64,000 nucleotides of DNA from Pengzhenrongella sicca. Its GTDB lineage: Bacteria; Actinomycetota; Actinomycetes; Actinomycetales; Cellulomonadaceae. How positions within the stretch are numbered: position 1 is the first letter of the stretch; every line of letters starts with the position of its first letter. The notes below the pieces were generated by a model. That model worked only from the letters and a program-made list of their open reading frames with translations. It was not told the DNA's origin and did no database searches. Location of the stretch: NCBI RefSeq assembly GCF_017569225.1, contig NZ_CP071868.1, positions 1,488,001 to 1,552,000 of the forward strand. Direction: 5' to 3'. Position numbers and translations under genes: made by a program. Shown here piece by piece: positions 10,490-19,227 of this stretch.

Positions 10490-12012
10490 GCGCGCCGATC
10501 GCCCTCGCGGCGTACGGCCGGACCCATCTCATCGGCGTGGGCGGCGCCGGCATGTCGGCGATCGCCGCGCTGCTCGCCGCGCGCGGCCTCGACGTCAGCG
10601 GCTCGGACGCCCGCGACGGGGCGGCCCTCGCGGGCCTGCGCGCGGCCGGGGTCACCACCTGGGTCGGGCACGACGCCGCGCACGTCGACGGCGTCCGCAC
10701 GGTAGTCGTCTCCACGGCCGTGCGCGAGACGAACCCCGAGCTCGCCCGCGCGCGCGAGCTGGGACTCGTCGTGCTGCACCGCTCGCAGGCCCTCGCGGCG
10801 CTCATGGACGGCCGGCAGGCGATCGCCGTCGCCGGCGCGCACGGCAAGACCACGACCTCCGCGATGATCGCGGTCGCTCTCACGCAGGCCGGTCTCGACC
10901 CGTCGTACGCGATCGGCGGAACGGTCCTGCCCGGGCACGCGGCGAGCGGCCCGCTCGGCGGCGCCCACCACGGCGTGGGGGACGTGTTCGTGGCGGAGGC
11001 GGACGAGTCTGACGGTTCGTTCCTCGCCTACGCGCCCACCGTTGCCGTCGTGACCAACGTCGAGCCCGACCACCTCGACCACTACGGCACGCGCGAGGCG
11101 TTCGAGGACGCGTTCGCGCAGTTCGCCGACCGCATCGTCGCCGGCGGCGCGCTCGTGGCGTGCGCGGACGACGCGGGCGCTCGCCGTCTCGTCGACGGCG
11201 CGCGCGCGTCGCTCGCGGCCCGCGGCGCGCGCGTGCTGACCTACGGCACCGACCCGGGCGCCGACGTCGTCGTCAGCGGCTACCGGGTCGCGGGCCTGGC
11301 CGGGTCGGCCTGCACGCTCAGCACGCGACACCCCGCGCTCGTCGACGGCGACCTCGGGCCCGATGGCGACCGCGGGCCCGACGGCGACCGCGGGCCCGAC
11401 GGCGACCTCGCCCTCGAACTGACTCTGACGCTCGAACTGACTCTTGCCGTGCCGGGGGCTCACAACGCGCTCGACGCGGCCGCAGCGTGGATCGCCGCCC
11501 GGCTCGTCGGGGTCGGCGCGCTCGCCGCGGCCGCGGGCCTCGCCGAGTTCCGGGGGACCGGGCGGCGGTTCGAGGACCGGGGGAGCGCCGACGGCGTCCG
11601 CGTCGTCGACGACTACGCGCACCATCCGACGGAGGTGGCCGCGCTGCTGCGCGCGGCCCGCCCGGTCGCGCGTGGCGGCCGCGTGCTCGTGCTCTTCCAG
11701 CCCCATCTCTTCTCCCGCACCCGCGCGTTCGCGGCCGAGTTCGCCGCGGCGCTCGACCTGGCCGACGCCGTCGTCGTGACCGACGTCTATGCCGCGCGCG
11801 AGGACCCCGACCCGGCCGTGACCGGGGCCCTGATCACCGGGCGCGTGGCCACGCCGGGCAAGGCCGAGTTCGTGCCGGACCGGCTGGCCGCGGCGCGGCG
11901 GATCGTCGCGCGGGCGCTGCCGGGCGACCTGGTCCTGACGGTCGGCGCAGGCGACGTCACCGAGCTGGCCACGGTCGTGCTCGACACGCTCGCGTCGAGG
12001 CAGGAGCCGTGA
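10486..12012 (+). CDS. murC: MurC, UDP-MurNAc:L-Ala ligase, with repeat insertion
   Basis: A 508-residue Mur ligase catalysing the first peptide addition to UDP-MurNAc. It shows the N-terminal GVGGAGMS loop, the ATP loop AHGKTTT (Lys121), 'EADESDGSF' and the 'DDYAHHPTE' motif of the C-terminal domain. An unusual stretch at about residues 286-320 is built from three DGDxGP-type hexapeptides followed by a duplicated LELTLT-type unit. It lies in the central domain just before the conserved PGAHNALDAAAA segment and probably forms a surface loop. The rest of the protein looks normal, so the enzyme should be active. Confidence 0.95.
   Translation: MSAPIALAAYGRTHLIGVGGAGMSAIAALLAARGLDVSGSDARDGAALAGLRAAGVTTWVGHDAAHVDGVRTVVVSTAVRETNPELARARELGLVVLHRSQALAALMDGRQAIAVAGAHGKTTTSAMIAVALTQAGLDPSYAIGGTVLPGHAASGPLGGAHHGVGDVFVAEADESDGSFLAYAPTVAVVTNVEPDHLDHYGTREAFEDAFAQFADRIVAGGALVACADDAGARRLVDGARASLAARGARVLTYGTDPGADVVVSGYRVAGLAGSACTLSTRHPALVDGDLGPDGDRGPDGDRGPDGDLALELTLTLELTLAVPGAHNALDAAAAWIAARLVGVGALAAAAGLAEFRGTGRRFEDRGSADGVRVVDDYAHHPTEVAALLRAARPVARGGRVLVLFQPHLFSRTRAFAAEFAAALDLADAVVVTDVYAAREDPDPAVTGALITGRVATPGKAEFVPDRLAAARRIVARALPGDLVLTVGAGDVTELATVVLDTLASRQEP
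11347..11448 (+). repeat. 18-base in-frame repeats inside murC
   Basis: Three 18-base units (consensus ggcgaccgcgggcccgac) are followed by two near-identical copies of ctcgaactgactct. They encode repeated DGDRGP and LELTL units as an insertion in MurC. Confidence 0.85.
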
Positions 12013-13094
12013 CGCCGTCCCGACCGGGACGGCCCACGCCGCCCCGGCGCACGGTCGCGCCCAAGGCCGCCACACCGAAGGGCGCCGCACCGAAGGGCGC
12101 CGCCTCCAAGCCCGCGGCACCGACGCCCACCGCCCGCAAGCCCACTGCCCGCAAGCCCGCAGTGCCCAAGCCCGCACTGCCCAAGCCCGCATCACCCAGA
12201 TCTGCGGCACCCAGGCCCGCGGCTTCCACGCCAGCGGACCGCGCCGTGCCCGCGGCGACCAGCAACGTCACGACCTACACCGCCGGTCGGCGCGCCCTCG
12301 GGCTACCGGTCCGGCCGACGGTCGTGTCCACCGGGTCCGCGGACCGGTTCGCCGAGCGGCTCGCGGCGCGGCGCCACCTGATGCGGCGCAAGTCCGTCCT
12401 GATCGCGGCGGCCGTCGCGGCCGTCGCCGCGCTGGCGTGGCTGCTGCTGCTCTCGCCTGTGCTGGCGCTCGAGCCCGGGCAGGTCGAGCTGTCCGGGGCG
12501 GGCACCGTGGTCGCCGCCGCCGACGTGACGGCGGTGGTCGCGCAGGTCGCGGGCGTGCCGCTGCCCCGGATCGACACCGTCGGGCTGCGCGACCAGCTGC
12601 TCGAGGTGCCCGGCGTGCGCGAGGCGAAGGTCACGCGGGACTGGCCGCACGGGCTCACCGTCGCGCTCGTCTCGCGCGAGCCCGTGGCCGCCGTGCCGCT
12701 GCCGGCCACCACGACGGGGGCGAAGGCGGGGGCGGACCCCGGCTTCACGCTCCTCGACACGGACGGCTTCCAGGTGGGCTGGGCGCAGGCGGCGCCGGAG
12801 GGCCTGCCCGTGGTCTCCGTGCCGATCGACGGCGAGAATCAGCGCATCCTCACGGCCGTGCTCGCGGTGCTCCAGGCCCTGCCGGAGTCGCTGCGCGCCG
12901 AGGTCGCGACCGTGTCGGCGACGAGTCAGGACACCGTCCAGATGGGGCTGCGCGACGGCGCGAGCGTGAGCTGGGGGAGCGCGAGCGAGGCCCCGCTCAA
13001 GATCGCGGTCCTGCAGGCGTTGCGGGCGGCGCCCGCGACGGCGGGCGCGAAGGCGTTCGATGTCTCGGCGCCCACCCTGCCGATCACGCGCTGA
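12009..13094 (+). CDS. ftsQ: FtsQ/DivIB cell division protein with long cytoplasmic tail
   Basis: A 361-residue bitopic divisome protein. The cytoplasmic tail is about 129 residues, much longer than usual, rich in Pro/Ala/Lys and built on a five-residue period (PTARK PTARK PAVPK PALPK between about 41 and 60). One membrane helix lies at about 130-149, then an extracytoplasmic POTRA domain at about 158-228 (VPLPRIDT, VPGVREAKVTRDWP) and a beta domain. FtsQ connects FtsZ-bound early divisome parts to FtsL/FtsB and FtsW/FtsI. The GTG overlaps the murC stop. About 200 bases separate it from ftsZ. Confidence 0.93.
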   Translation: MTPSRPGRPTPPRRTVAPKAATPKGAAPKGAASKPAAPTPTARKPTARKPAVPKPALPKPASPRSAAPRPAASTPADRAVPAATSNVTTYTAGRRALGLPVRPTVVSTGSADRFAERLAARRHLMRRKSVLIAAAVAAVAALAWLLLLSPVLALEPGQVELSGAGTVVAAADVTAVVAQVAGVPLPRIDTVGLRDQLLEVPGVREAKVTRDWPHGLTVALVSREPVAAVPLPATTTGAKAGADPGFTLLDTDGFQVGWAQAAPEGLPVVSVPIDGENQRILTAVLAVLQALPESLRAEVATVSATSQDTVQMGLRDGASVSWGSASEAPLKIAVLQALRAAPATAGAKAFDVSAPTLPITR

Positions 13095-13216
13095 CGCGCT
13101 GCCGCGCCACTCCGGATCGACCCCAGATCCGCTGCGAATGACAAAAGTGACCGACACGCGCCCCGAGGTCGTTGCTCCGGGCCGATGCGGCACCTAGCGT
13201 CTCGCTCCAGAACTAC

Positions 13217-13254
13217 TTGACATAACTCTAACCTTCTACCTCAAGGTGAAGGTT
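13217..13254 (+). promoter_or_regulatory. ftsZ promoter/operator region: TTGACA plus nested palindrome
   Basis: TTGACA lies at 13217-13222. A 25-base inverted repeat follows: arms AACCTTC (13230-13236) and GAAGGTT (13248-13254) flank the inner palindrome ACCTCAAGGT (13238-13247). The layout resembles a MerR-type operator. No good -10 hexamer lies at the usual distance from TTGACA. Confidence 0.6.
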
Positions 13255-13296
13255 GTACGCGCCGGCACGGTGAACACAGCAACGAGAGGCAATGAC

Positions 13297-14550
13297 GTGG
13301 CAGCTCCGCAGAACTACCTGGCGGTCATCAAGGTGGTCGGCATCGGCGGCGGTGGCGTCAACGCCGTCAACCGGATGATCGAGGTCGGGCTCAAGGGTGT
13401 CGAGTTCATCGCGATCAACACCGACGCGCAGGCCTTGCTCATGTCCGACGCCGACGTCAAGCTCGACGTCGGCCGCGAGCTCACCCGGGGCCTCGGCGCC
13501 GGCGCGGACCCCGAGGTCGGCAAGAAGGCCGCGGAGGACCACGCGGAGGAGATCGAGGACGTCCTGCGCGGCGCCGACATGGTCTTCGTCACCGCGGGCG
13601 AGGGCGGCGGCACCGGCACCGGCGGCGCCCCTGTGGTCGCACGCATCGCGCGCTCGCTCGGTGCGCTGACGATCGGCGTCGTCACGCGCCCGTTCACCTT
13701 CGAGGGCCGGCGCCGCTCGGTCCAGGCCGACACCGGCATCGACAGCCTGCGCGCCGAGGTCGACACGCTCATCGTCATCCCGAACGATCGGCTGCTGTCG
13801 ATCTCGGACCGCTCGGTCTCCGTCCTGGACGCCTTCCACTCCGCGGACCAGGTGCTGCTCTCGGGCGTGCAGGGGATCACCGACCTCATCACGACCCCCG
13901 GCCTGATCAACCTCGACTTCGCGGACGTCAAGTCGGTCATGCAGGGCGCCGGCAGCGCCCTCATGGGCATCGGCTCGGCCCGCGGCGACGACCGCGCGGT
14001 GCAGGCCGCCGAACTGGCGATCTCGTCGCCGCTGCTCGAGGCGAGCATCGACGGCGCGCACGGCGTGCTGCTCAGCATCCAGGGCGGCAGCGACCTCGGC
14101 CTGTTCGAGATCAACGAGGCCGCGCGCCTCGTCCAGGAGGCCGCGCACCCCGAGGCGAACATCATCTTCGGTGCCGTCATCGACGACGCCCTCGGCGACG
14201 AGGTGCGGGTCACCGTCATCGCGGCGGGCTTCGACAGCGGCTCGCCGCACCAGCGCCGCGACGCGCGGGCGCTCGGCCAGGTCACGGGCAACAGCCGCCC
14301 CGCCGCGGCCCCGGCCAGCGAGCCTGCCCCGGCCGCCGCGCAGCACCGCGCGGTCAACCCGGCGCAGCCGTCCTACCTGCCGACGCAGCCGTCGTTGCCG
14401 GCGCGCACCGACGCCCCGGTGCCGGCGTTCCTGTCCTCCGACCCCGACGGGGTGCGGGGGACCGGACAGCTCGAGGTTCCCCGGATCTTCGAGGACGAGT
14501 CCGCGCGCCGCGCGGACGACGAGCTCGACGTGCCCGACTTCCTCAAGTAG
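13297..14550 (+). CDS. ftsZ: FtsZ, tubulin-like division GTPase
   Basis: A 417-residue tubulin homologue that forms the Z ring. The GTP-binding loop is GIGGGGVNA near residues 15-23, the tubulin signature GGGTGTG is at 103-109 and the T7 synergy loop NLDFAD is at 205-210. The C-terminal peptide (LDVPDFLK) is the actinobacterial tail bound by SepF, encoded two genes on. A Pro/Ala linker lies at about 325-385. GTG 13297 is the chosen start: a GAGAGG ribosome site lies seven bases upstream and [13 protein letters not shown] is the family start. An in-frame GTG further upstream is less likely. Confidence 0.97.
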   Translation: MAAPQNYLAVIKVVGIGGGGVNAVNRMIEVGLKGVEFIAINTDAQALLMSDADVKLDVGRELTRGLGAGADPEVGKKAAEDHAEEIEDVLRGADMVFVTAGEGGGTGTGGAPVVARIARSLGALTIGVVTRPFTFEGRRRSVQADTGIDSLRAEVDTLIVIPNDRLLSISDRSVSVLDAFHSADQVLLSGVQGITDLITTPGLINLDFADVKSVMQGAGSALMGIGSARGDDRAVQAAELAISSPLLEASIDGAHGVLLSIQGGSDLGLFEINEAARLVQEAAHPEANIIFGAVIDDALGDEVRVTVIAAGFDSGSPHQRRDARALGQVTGNSRPAAAPASEPAPAAAQHRAVNPAQPSYLPTQPSLPARTDAPVPAFLSSDPDGVRGTGQLEVPRIFEDESARRADDELDVPDFLK

Positions 14551-14558
14551 TCGGCTCC

Positions 14559-15344
14559 GTGCGCACGCCGGTCCCCGTCGTCGAGATCGACCTCGGGGCA
14601 GGCGTGCGCGCGGGCTTCACCACGCGTGCGGGCGGCGTCAGCGCCGGCCCGTACGCGTCGCTCAACCTCGGGCTCAACGTCGCCGACGACGAACGCGACG
14701 TCGCGACCAATCGCGCCCTGGTCGGGGGGTGGGCCGGCGGCCCCCTGACCTTCGCCACGCAGGTGCACGGGGCCGCGATCGCGGTCGTGCCGGCCGGCGT
14801 CGGTCCGGATGCCGCGCCGGCCCGCCACGTGGACGGCCTCGTCGCCGGCCCCGGCGTCGCCGTCGGGGTGCTCGTGGCCGACTGTGTCCCGGTGCTGCTC
14901 GCTGACTCCGGTGGGCGAGCCGTCGCGGCCGTGCACGCCGGTCGCGCCGGGCTGGCGTCGGGCGTCGTCCAGGCGGCCGTCGCGGCCCTCGGCGCGGCCG
15001 GGGTCCCGGCGGGCCGGATCCGGGCCGCCATCGGCCCCGCGATCTGCGGCGCGTGCTACGAGGTGCCGGCCGAGCTGCGCGCGGCCGTGGCCGGCGTCGT
15101 CCCCGCCGTGTGGGCGACGACGAGCTGGGGGACGCCGGCGCTCGACCTGCCCGCGGGTGTCGCCGCGGTGCTCGCGGCCGCGGGCGTGCGCGACGTCCAG
15201 CGGGTCGATGCCTGTACCCGGACCGACCTGCGGTTCTACTCCCACCGGCGGGCCCAGGCGAACGGCGCCACGACCGGCCGCTTCGCCGGGGTGATCCGCG
15301 CGACGGGCCGCGTCCCGGGCGTGTCGGACAGGCGATCTTCGTGA
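14559..15344 (+). CDS. pgeF: PgeF (YfiH/YlmD), peptidoglycan editing factor
   Basis: A 261-residue multicopper-oxidase-fold protein of the DUF152 family. E. coli PgeF hydrolyses mis-incorporated L-Ser from UDP-MurNAc-L-Ser; family members also show polyphenol oxidase or nucleoside-processing activity. The metal site motifs are present: TQVHGA, ADCVPVL, AVHAGRAGL and CGACYEVP. It lies between ftsZ and sepF as in most actinobacteria, eight bases after the ftsZ stop, probably in the same transcript. Confidence 0.9.
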   Translation: MRTPVPVVEIDLGAGVRAGFTTRAGGVSAGPYASLNLGLNVADDERDVATNRALVGGWAGGPLTFATQVHGAAIAVVPAGVGPDAAPARHVDGLVAGPGVAVGVLVADCVPVLLADSGGRAVAAVHAGRAGLASGVVQAAVAALGAAGVPAGRIRAAIGPAICGACYEVPAELRAAVAGVVPAVWATTSWGTPALDLPAGVAAVLAAAGVRDVQRVDACTRTDLRFYSHRRAQANGATTGRFAGVIRATGRVPGVSDRRSS

Positions 15345-15396
15345 CGCTTGCTAGCGTAAGTCCGCAGGACACAGGAGCTTGGAGAGGAACAGGGCG

Positions 15397-15870
15397 ATGG
15401 CCGGAGCGCTACGCAAGACAATGTTGTACCTCGGTCTCGCTGACGAGCGCAGTGACCACCAGGGCGAGGGATACCCCGAGGAGTTCGAGGAGCTGGAGAC
15501 GACCGTGGCGCACGAGTACGAGGCCCAGGTGACGCCGATCCGGTCGGCCACCCCCCGCGCGGCCGCGGTTCCCGCGCCCGCCGAGCTGCGCCGGATCACG
15601 ACGGTCCACCCGCGCTCGTACAACGATGCGCGCAAGATCGGCGAGGCGTTCCGCGACGGCACGCCCGTGATCATCAACCTCTCGGACATGGACGACTCGG
15701 ACGCCAAGCGGCTGGTCGACTTCTCCGCGGGGCTCATCTTCGGCCTCCACGGCGCGATCGAACGGGTCACGAGCAAGGTGTTCCTGCTCTCGCCCGCGCA
15801 CGTCGAGGTCACGGCCGAGGAGCAGGCCGTCCCGGGCGAGGTCCGGGCCGGGTTCTATAACCAGAGCTGA
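15397..15870 (+). CDS. sepF: SepF, FtsZ membrane anchor
   Basis: A 157-residue protein with a conserved N-terminus ([14 protein letters not shown]) that acts as an amphipathic membrane helix, an acidic/variable linker, and a C-terminal SepF domain (from [20 protein letters not shown] to about residue 145) that binds the FtsZ tail. ATG 15397 was preferred to an in-frame GTG 18 bases upstream because it gives the family start and has GGAGAGG about nine bases upstream. A TAGCGT hexamer at 15351-15356 may be a promoter -10. Confidence 0.95.
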   Translation: MAGALRKTMLYLGLADERSDHQGEGYPEEFEELETTVAHEYEAQVTPIRSATPRAAAVPAPAELRRITTVHPRSYNDARKIGEAFRDGTPVIINLSDMDDSDAKRLVDFSAGLIFGLHGAIERVTSKVFLLSPAHVEVTAEEQAVPGEVRAGFYNQS

Positions 15871-15873
15871 TCC

Positions 15874-16149
15874 GTGACCATCATCTTCGACCTGCTTCGG
15901 CTGGTCGTGCTCGTGTTCTTCCTGCTCCTGCTCGTGCGGCTCGTCTTCGACTGGGTGCAGTACTTTGCCCGGGACTGGCGGCCGCGGGGGATCGCGTTGG
16001 TGGTGGCTGAAGCGACCTACTCGGTCACCGATCCACCGCTGCGCGCGTTGCGCCGGGTTATCCCACCGCTCACGCTCGGCGCGGTACGCCTAGATCTCGC
16101 TTTTACGGTCCTCATGCTCATCTGCTGGGTCCTGCTCAACATCCTTTAG
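15874..16149 (+). CDS. YggT family membrane protein
   Basis: A 91-residue protein with two hydrophobic helices (about 2-24 and 70-91) and the DUF165/YggT-type stretch VTDPPLRALRRVIPP between them. YggT proteins sit between sepF and divIVA in most Gram-positive bacteria. Their role is not firmly known, but a link to division or envelope growth is suggested by conserved position. The GTG lies three bases after the sepF stop. Confidence 0.88.
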   Translation: MTIIFDLLRLVVLVFFLLLLVRLVFDWVQYFARDWRPRGIALVVAEATYSVTDPPLRALRRVIPPLTLGAVRLDLAFTVLMLICWVLLNIL

Positions 16150-16261
16150 CGCGTGTGAGGCGTGCTCCCCACTCAAACTCCGCTAACGTGATCGCTGGTG
16201 GTCGGCGGACTGCCGCCAGACCAGCTCGACCGCGAGCGGCACGATATACGAGGTGACACCG

Positions 16262-16936
16262 ATGGCAATGCTTACCGCAGACGACGTCTTGAACAAGAAG
16301 TTCCAGGCGACCAAGTTCCGCGAGGGCTACGACCAGGACGAGGTTGACGACTTCCTGGACGATGTCGTAAACACTCTTCGCGCTGTAGAGGGCGAGAACG
16401 ACGAGCTCAAGACGAAGCTGGCCGCGGCGGAGCGGCGCATCGCCGAGCTCAGCCGCGCTGGCGCGCAGGACACGCCGCCCGCACCTGTCGCCGCGCCGGT
16501 GAAGGTCGAGGCGCCCGCAGCGCCGACGCCGGCGCCCGTCGTGGCCGCGGTCGTCACGCCCTCGGCGCCGACGGTGACGTCGCGGGCCAGCGAGCCGGAG
16601 TCGGCCACCGGCATGCTCGCCCTGGCGCAGAAGCTGCACGACGACTACGTGCGCAGCGGCCAGGAAGAGGGCGACCGCATCATCACCGAGGCGAAGTCGC
16701 AGGGCACCCGGATCGTGCGCGAGGCCGAAGAGACCTCGACCCGCACGCTGACCCAGCTCGAGCAGGAGCGCAGCCTGCTGGAGCGGAAGATCGACGAGCT
16801 CCGCGTCTTCGAGCGGGACTACCGGACGCGGTTGAAGAGCTACCTCGAGAACCTCCTCGGAGACCTCGACAACCGGGGCAGCGCGCTTCCGCCGCACGGC
16901 GGGCAGAACGCCGCCGCCGACGCGGCCGGGCTGTAG
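16262..16936 (+). CDS. divIVA: DivIVA (Wag31), polar growth and division scaffold
   Basis: A 224-residue coiled-coil protein. The N-terminal membrane-curvature domain (LTADDVLNKKFQATKFREGYDQDEVDDFLD) is strongly conserved, a Pro/Ala/Val-rich spacer runs at about 75-115, and a long C-terminal coiled coil covers about 120-200. In actinobacteria DivIVA marks poles and new septa and directs wall synthesis there. ATG 16262 follows GAGG by about nine bases. An alternative GTG nine bases upstream coincides with that Shine-Dalgarno sequence and is unlikely. Confidence 0.94.
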   Translation: MAMLTADDVLNKKFQATKFREGYDQDEVDDFLDDVVNTLRAVEGENDELKTKLAAAERRIAELSRAGAQDTPPAPVAAPVKVEAPAAPTPAPVVAAVVTPSAPTVTSRASEPESATGMLALAQKLHDDYVRSGQEEGDRIITEAKSQGTRIVREAEETSTRTLTQLEQERSLLERKIDELRVFERDYRTRLKSYLENLLGDLDNRGSALPPHGGQNAAADAAGL

Positions 16937-16959
16937 CCGACCGCTCGCACGAGTTCTCC

Positions 16960-16991
16960 GACGCCACGCCAGGCACCCCTGGCGTGGCGTC
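16960..16991 (+). terminator. hairpin terminator after divIVA
   Basis: A perfect 14-base-pair stem, GACGCCACGCCAGG (16960-16973) with its complement (16978-16991), encloses a four-base CACC loop. The following bases are G/T-rich (gtgtgttgt) rather than a pure T run, as is common in high-GC actinobacteria. Confidence 0.8.
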
Positions 16992-17098
16992 GTGTGTTGT
17001 GCGCCGGGGCGGCGGCGTCTAGTCTCGCGGGACCTGAAATCTCGGGTGGGGCGTCTTGCGGTGAGATGGCTCGGGTGAGATGACACGAGGGAGTTCAC

Positions 17099-17557
17099 GT
17101 GGCCAGCCACGATGCGATCAGCACCACGACGGCCACCGACCTGCCCGACCTGGCGAAGGTGGTGCACTCGTTCCCGGTCCGCGCGGGGGAGAAGCCCTGG
17201 TCGGCGAAGGAGGTCCGCGAGATCGCGGCGGGTCTGCTCGAGGAGATCCAGCGGCTGAGCTCCGAGCTGTCGGCCGCGGACGCCGAGCTGTCTGAGCTGC
17301 TGCGCAACTCGGGTGACGGTGCCGGCGACGACCAGGCGGACTCGGGGTCCAGCGCGCTCGAGCGCGAGCAGGAGCTCACGCTCGTCAACAACACCCGCGA
17401 CCTGCTGACGCAGGACAGCCGCGCGCTCGCGCGGATCATCGCCGGCACGTTCGGGGCGTGCGAGGCGTGCGGCAAGGCGATCGGCAAGGCCCGCGTGCAG
17501 GCGTTCCCGCGCGCGACGCTCTGCGTCGAGTGCAAGCAGCGCGAGGAGCGGCGCTGA
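17099..17557 (+). CDS. TraR/DksA-type zinc-finger protein
   Basis: A 152-residue protein with a helical N-terminal half and a C-terminal four-cysteine zinc finger (C121-x2-C124 and C142-x2-C145). DksA-like proteins enter the RNA polymerase secondary channel and tune transcription, but the actinobacterial TraR/DksA-like proteins beside lspA are mostly uncharacterised and the coiled-coil tip acidic pair of DksA is not clearly recognisable here. The GTG start follows GAGGGA. TAGTCT at 17020-17025 could be its promoter -10, giving a leader of about 70 bases. Confidence 0.82.
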   Translation: MASHDAISTTTATDLPDLAKVVHSFPVRAGEKPWSAKEVREIAAGLLEEIQRLSSELSAADAELSELLRNSGDGAGDDQADSGSSALEREQELTLVNNTRDLLTQDSRALARIIAGTFGACEACGKAIGKARVQAFPRATLCVECKQREERR

Positions 17558-17589
17558 GCCGTGTCCCACCCGTGGGAGACTTCTCGGCG

Positions 17590-18228
17590 ATGTCTACCAC
17601 CGAGCTGCCCGCAGCGACCCGCCGGCGCCGGCTGCTGACCGCGCTGACCGCCGTCGCGGTCGGCGTGCTCGCGGTCGACCAGGCGACGAAGATCTGGGCC
17701 GAGGCGGCGCTGTCGGGCCGCGACCGGATCCCGGTGCTCGGCGACCTGCTCGGGCTCGTGCTGATCCACAACCCCGGCGCCGCGCTCTCGATCGCGACCG
17801 GGATGACCTGGGTGCTGACGATCGTGGCGACCGTGGTCGTGGTCGTGGTGCTCCGGGCGTCGCGGCGCATCGGCTCGCGCGGCTGGGCGATCGCACTCGG
17901 CCTGCTGCTCGGCGGCGCGGTGGGGAACCTGGCCGACCGGTTCCTGCGCGAGCCGGGGTTCGCGCGCGGGCACGTCGTCGACTTCATCGCCTACGGGAAC
18001 CTCTTCGTGGGGAACGTCGCCGACATCGCGATCGTCGCCGCGGCCGGGCTCATCGTGGTGCTGTCGCTGCGCGGCATCGGCCTCGACGGCTCCCGCGAGC
18101 ACGACCCCCGCGCCGACGGCACGCCCGCCGACGGCACGCCCGCCGAAGGCGCGCCTGCCGACCGCACGCCGGACGACCCGGACCCGACTCCCGCTGCACC
18201 CGACGAACTGAGGTCTGACCGTGGCTGA
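17590..18228 (+). CDS. lspA: LspA, lipoprotein signal peptidase II
   Basis: A 212-residue polytopic membrane aspartyl protease that cleaves prolipoprotein signal peptides after lipidation. Catalytic aspartates are D131 (in VVDFI) and D145 (in NVADIAIV), with the GNLADR motif just before. The C-terminal tail of about 50 residues after the last helix is a hydrophilic [10 protein letters not shown] repeat absent from most homologues. The ATG has GGAGA about 11 bases upstream. The end overlaps rluD by eight bases. Confidence 0.95.
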   Translation: MSTTELPAATRRRRLLTALTAVAVGVLAVDQATKIWAEAALSGRDRIPVLGDLLGLVLIHNPGAALSIATGMTWVLTIVATVVVVVVLRASRRIGSRGWAIALGLLLGGAVGNLADRFLREPGFARGHVVDFIAYGNLFVGNVADIAIVAAAGLIVVLSLRGIGLDGSREHDPRADGTPADGTPAEGAPADRTPDDPDPTPAAPDELRSDRG

Positions 18229-19174
18229 GCTGCGCGCACTGCCCGTCCCCGACGGGCTCGCCGGCGAGCGCGTCGACGCCGGGATCGCCCGCCTGCTCGG
18301 CCTGTCCCGCACCAAGGCGGCGGAGCTCGCCGCGGCCGGGGGAGTGCGGCTCGACGGCCGGGCGGTGGGCAAGTCCGACCGGCTGGTTCCGGGCGGCTGG
18401 CTCGAGGTCGAGCTGCCCGACGCGCGCGGCGCGCAGGCGATCGAGATCGTCGCCGAGCCGGTGCCCGGCATGCGGATCGTGCACGACGACGACGACGTCG
18501 TCGTCGTCGACAAGCCCGTCGGGGTCGCGGCGCACCCGTCCCCGGGCTGGACGGGCCCGACGGTGGTGGGCGCGCTGATCGCGGCCGGCTATCGGATCTC
18601 GACGTCCGGCGCGGCCGAGCGGCAGGGCATCGTGCACCGGCTCGACGTCGGCACCTCGGGACTCATGGTCGTCGCCAAGAGCGAGCACGCCTACACGGTG
18701 CTCAAGCGCGCCTTCAAGGAGCGCACGGTCGAGAAGGTTTACCACGCGCTCGTGCAGGGCCACCCCGAGCCCACGACGGGCACGATCGACGCCCCGATCG
18801 GCCGGCACCCGAGCGCGGACTACAAGTTCGCCGTCGTCGCCGAGGGCAAGCCGTCGGTCACGCACTACGAGGTGCTGGAGATGCTGCCGTCGGCCTCGCT
18901 CGTCGAGGTGCACCTCGAGACCGGCCGCACCCACCAGATCCGCGTGCACTTCGCCGCGCTGCGGCACCCGTGCGTGGGCGACATCACCTACGGCGCGGAC
19001 CCGACGCTGGCGGCCAAGACCGGCCTGAAGCGGCAGTGGCTGCACGCCGTGCGGCTCGGCTTCGAGCACCCGGGCACGGGCCAGCCGCTCCTGGTGAGCA
19101 GCACCTACCCGCCCGACCTCGAGGCCGCGCTCGAGACGCTCCGCGAGCCGTACCGGCCGCCGTCGCGCAAATAG
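18221..19174 (+). CDS. rluD: RluD-family pseudouridine synthase
   Basis: A 317-residue RluA/RluD-type enzyme. It has an N-terminal S4 RNA-binding domain (about residues 10-70) and a catalytic domain with the HRLD motif (catalytic Asp142 in [15 protein letters not shown]). RluD in E. coli modifies helix 69 of 23S rRNA; the exact target here is inferred from family. It sits between lspA and dnaE in the standard order and its GTG overlaps the lspA end. Confidence 0.92.
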   Translation: MAELRALPVPDGLAGERVDAGIARLLGLSRTKAAELAAAGGVRLDGRAVGKSDRLVPGGWLEVELPDARGAQAIEIVAEPVPGMRIVHDDDDVVVVDKPVGVAAHPSPGWTGPTVVGALIAAGYRISTSGAAERQGIVHRLDVGTSGLMVVAKSEHAYTVLKRAFKERTVEKVYHALVQGHPEPTTGTIDAPIGRHPSADYKFAVVAEGKPSVTHYEVLEMLPSASLVEVHLETGRTHQIRVHFAALRHPCVGDITYGADPTLAAKTGLKRQWLHAVRLGFEHPGTGQPLLVSSTYPPDLEAALETLREPYRPPSRK

Positions 19175-19215
19175 TCGCTCGCGTCGTGGCGGTTCGCCCC
19201 GTCGGTGGGGCGACC

Positions 19216-19221
19216 TAAGAT
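19216..19221 (+). promoter_or_regulatory. candidate -10 element for leaderless dnaE
   Basis: TAAGAT ends six bases before the dnaE ATG at 19228. A weak TTCGCC lies 17 bases upstream as a possible -35. Transcription would start at the A of the start codon. Confidence 0.55.
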
Positions 19222-19227
19222 TTGCCC

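Noticed and set aside
16184-16189. TAACGT as a divIVA promoter -10
   Set aside because: The hexamer fits TANNNT but no -35 is seen and the leader would be ordinary; evidence too thin to list as a feature.
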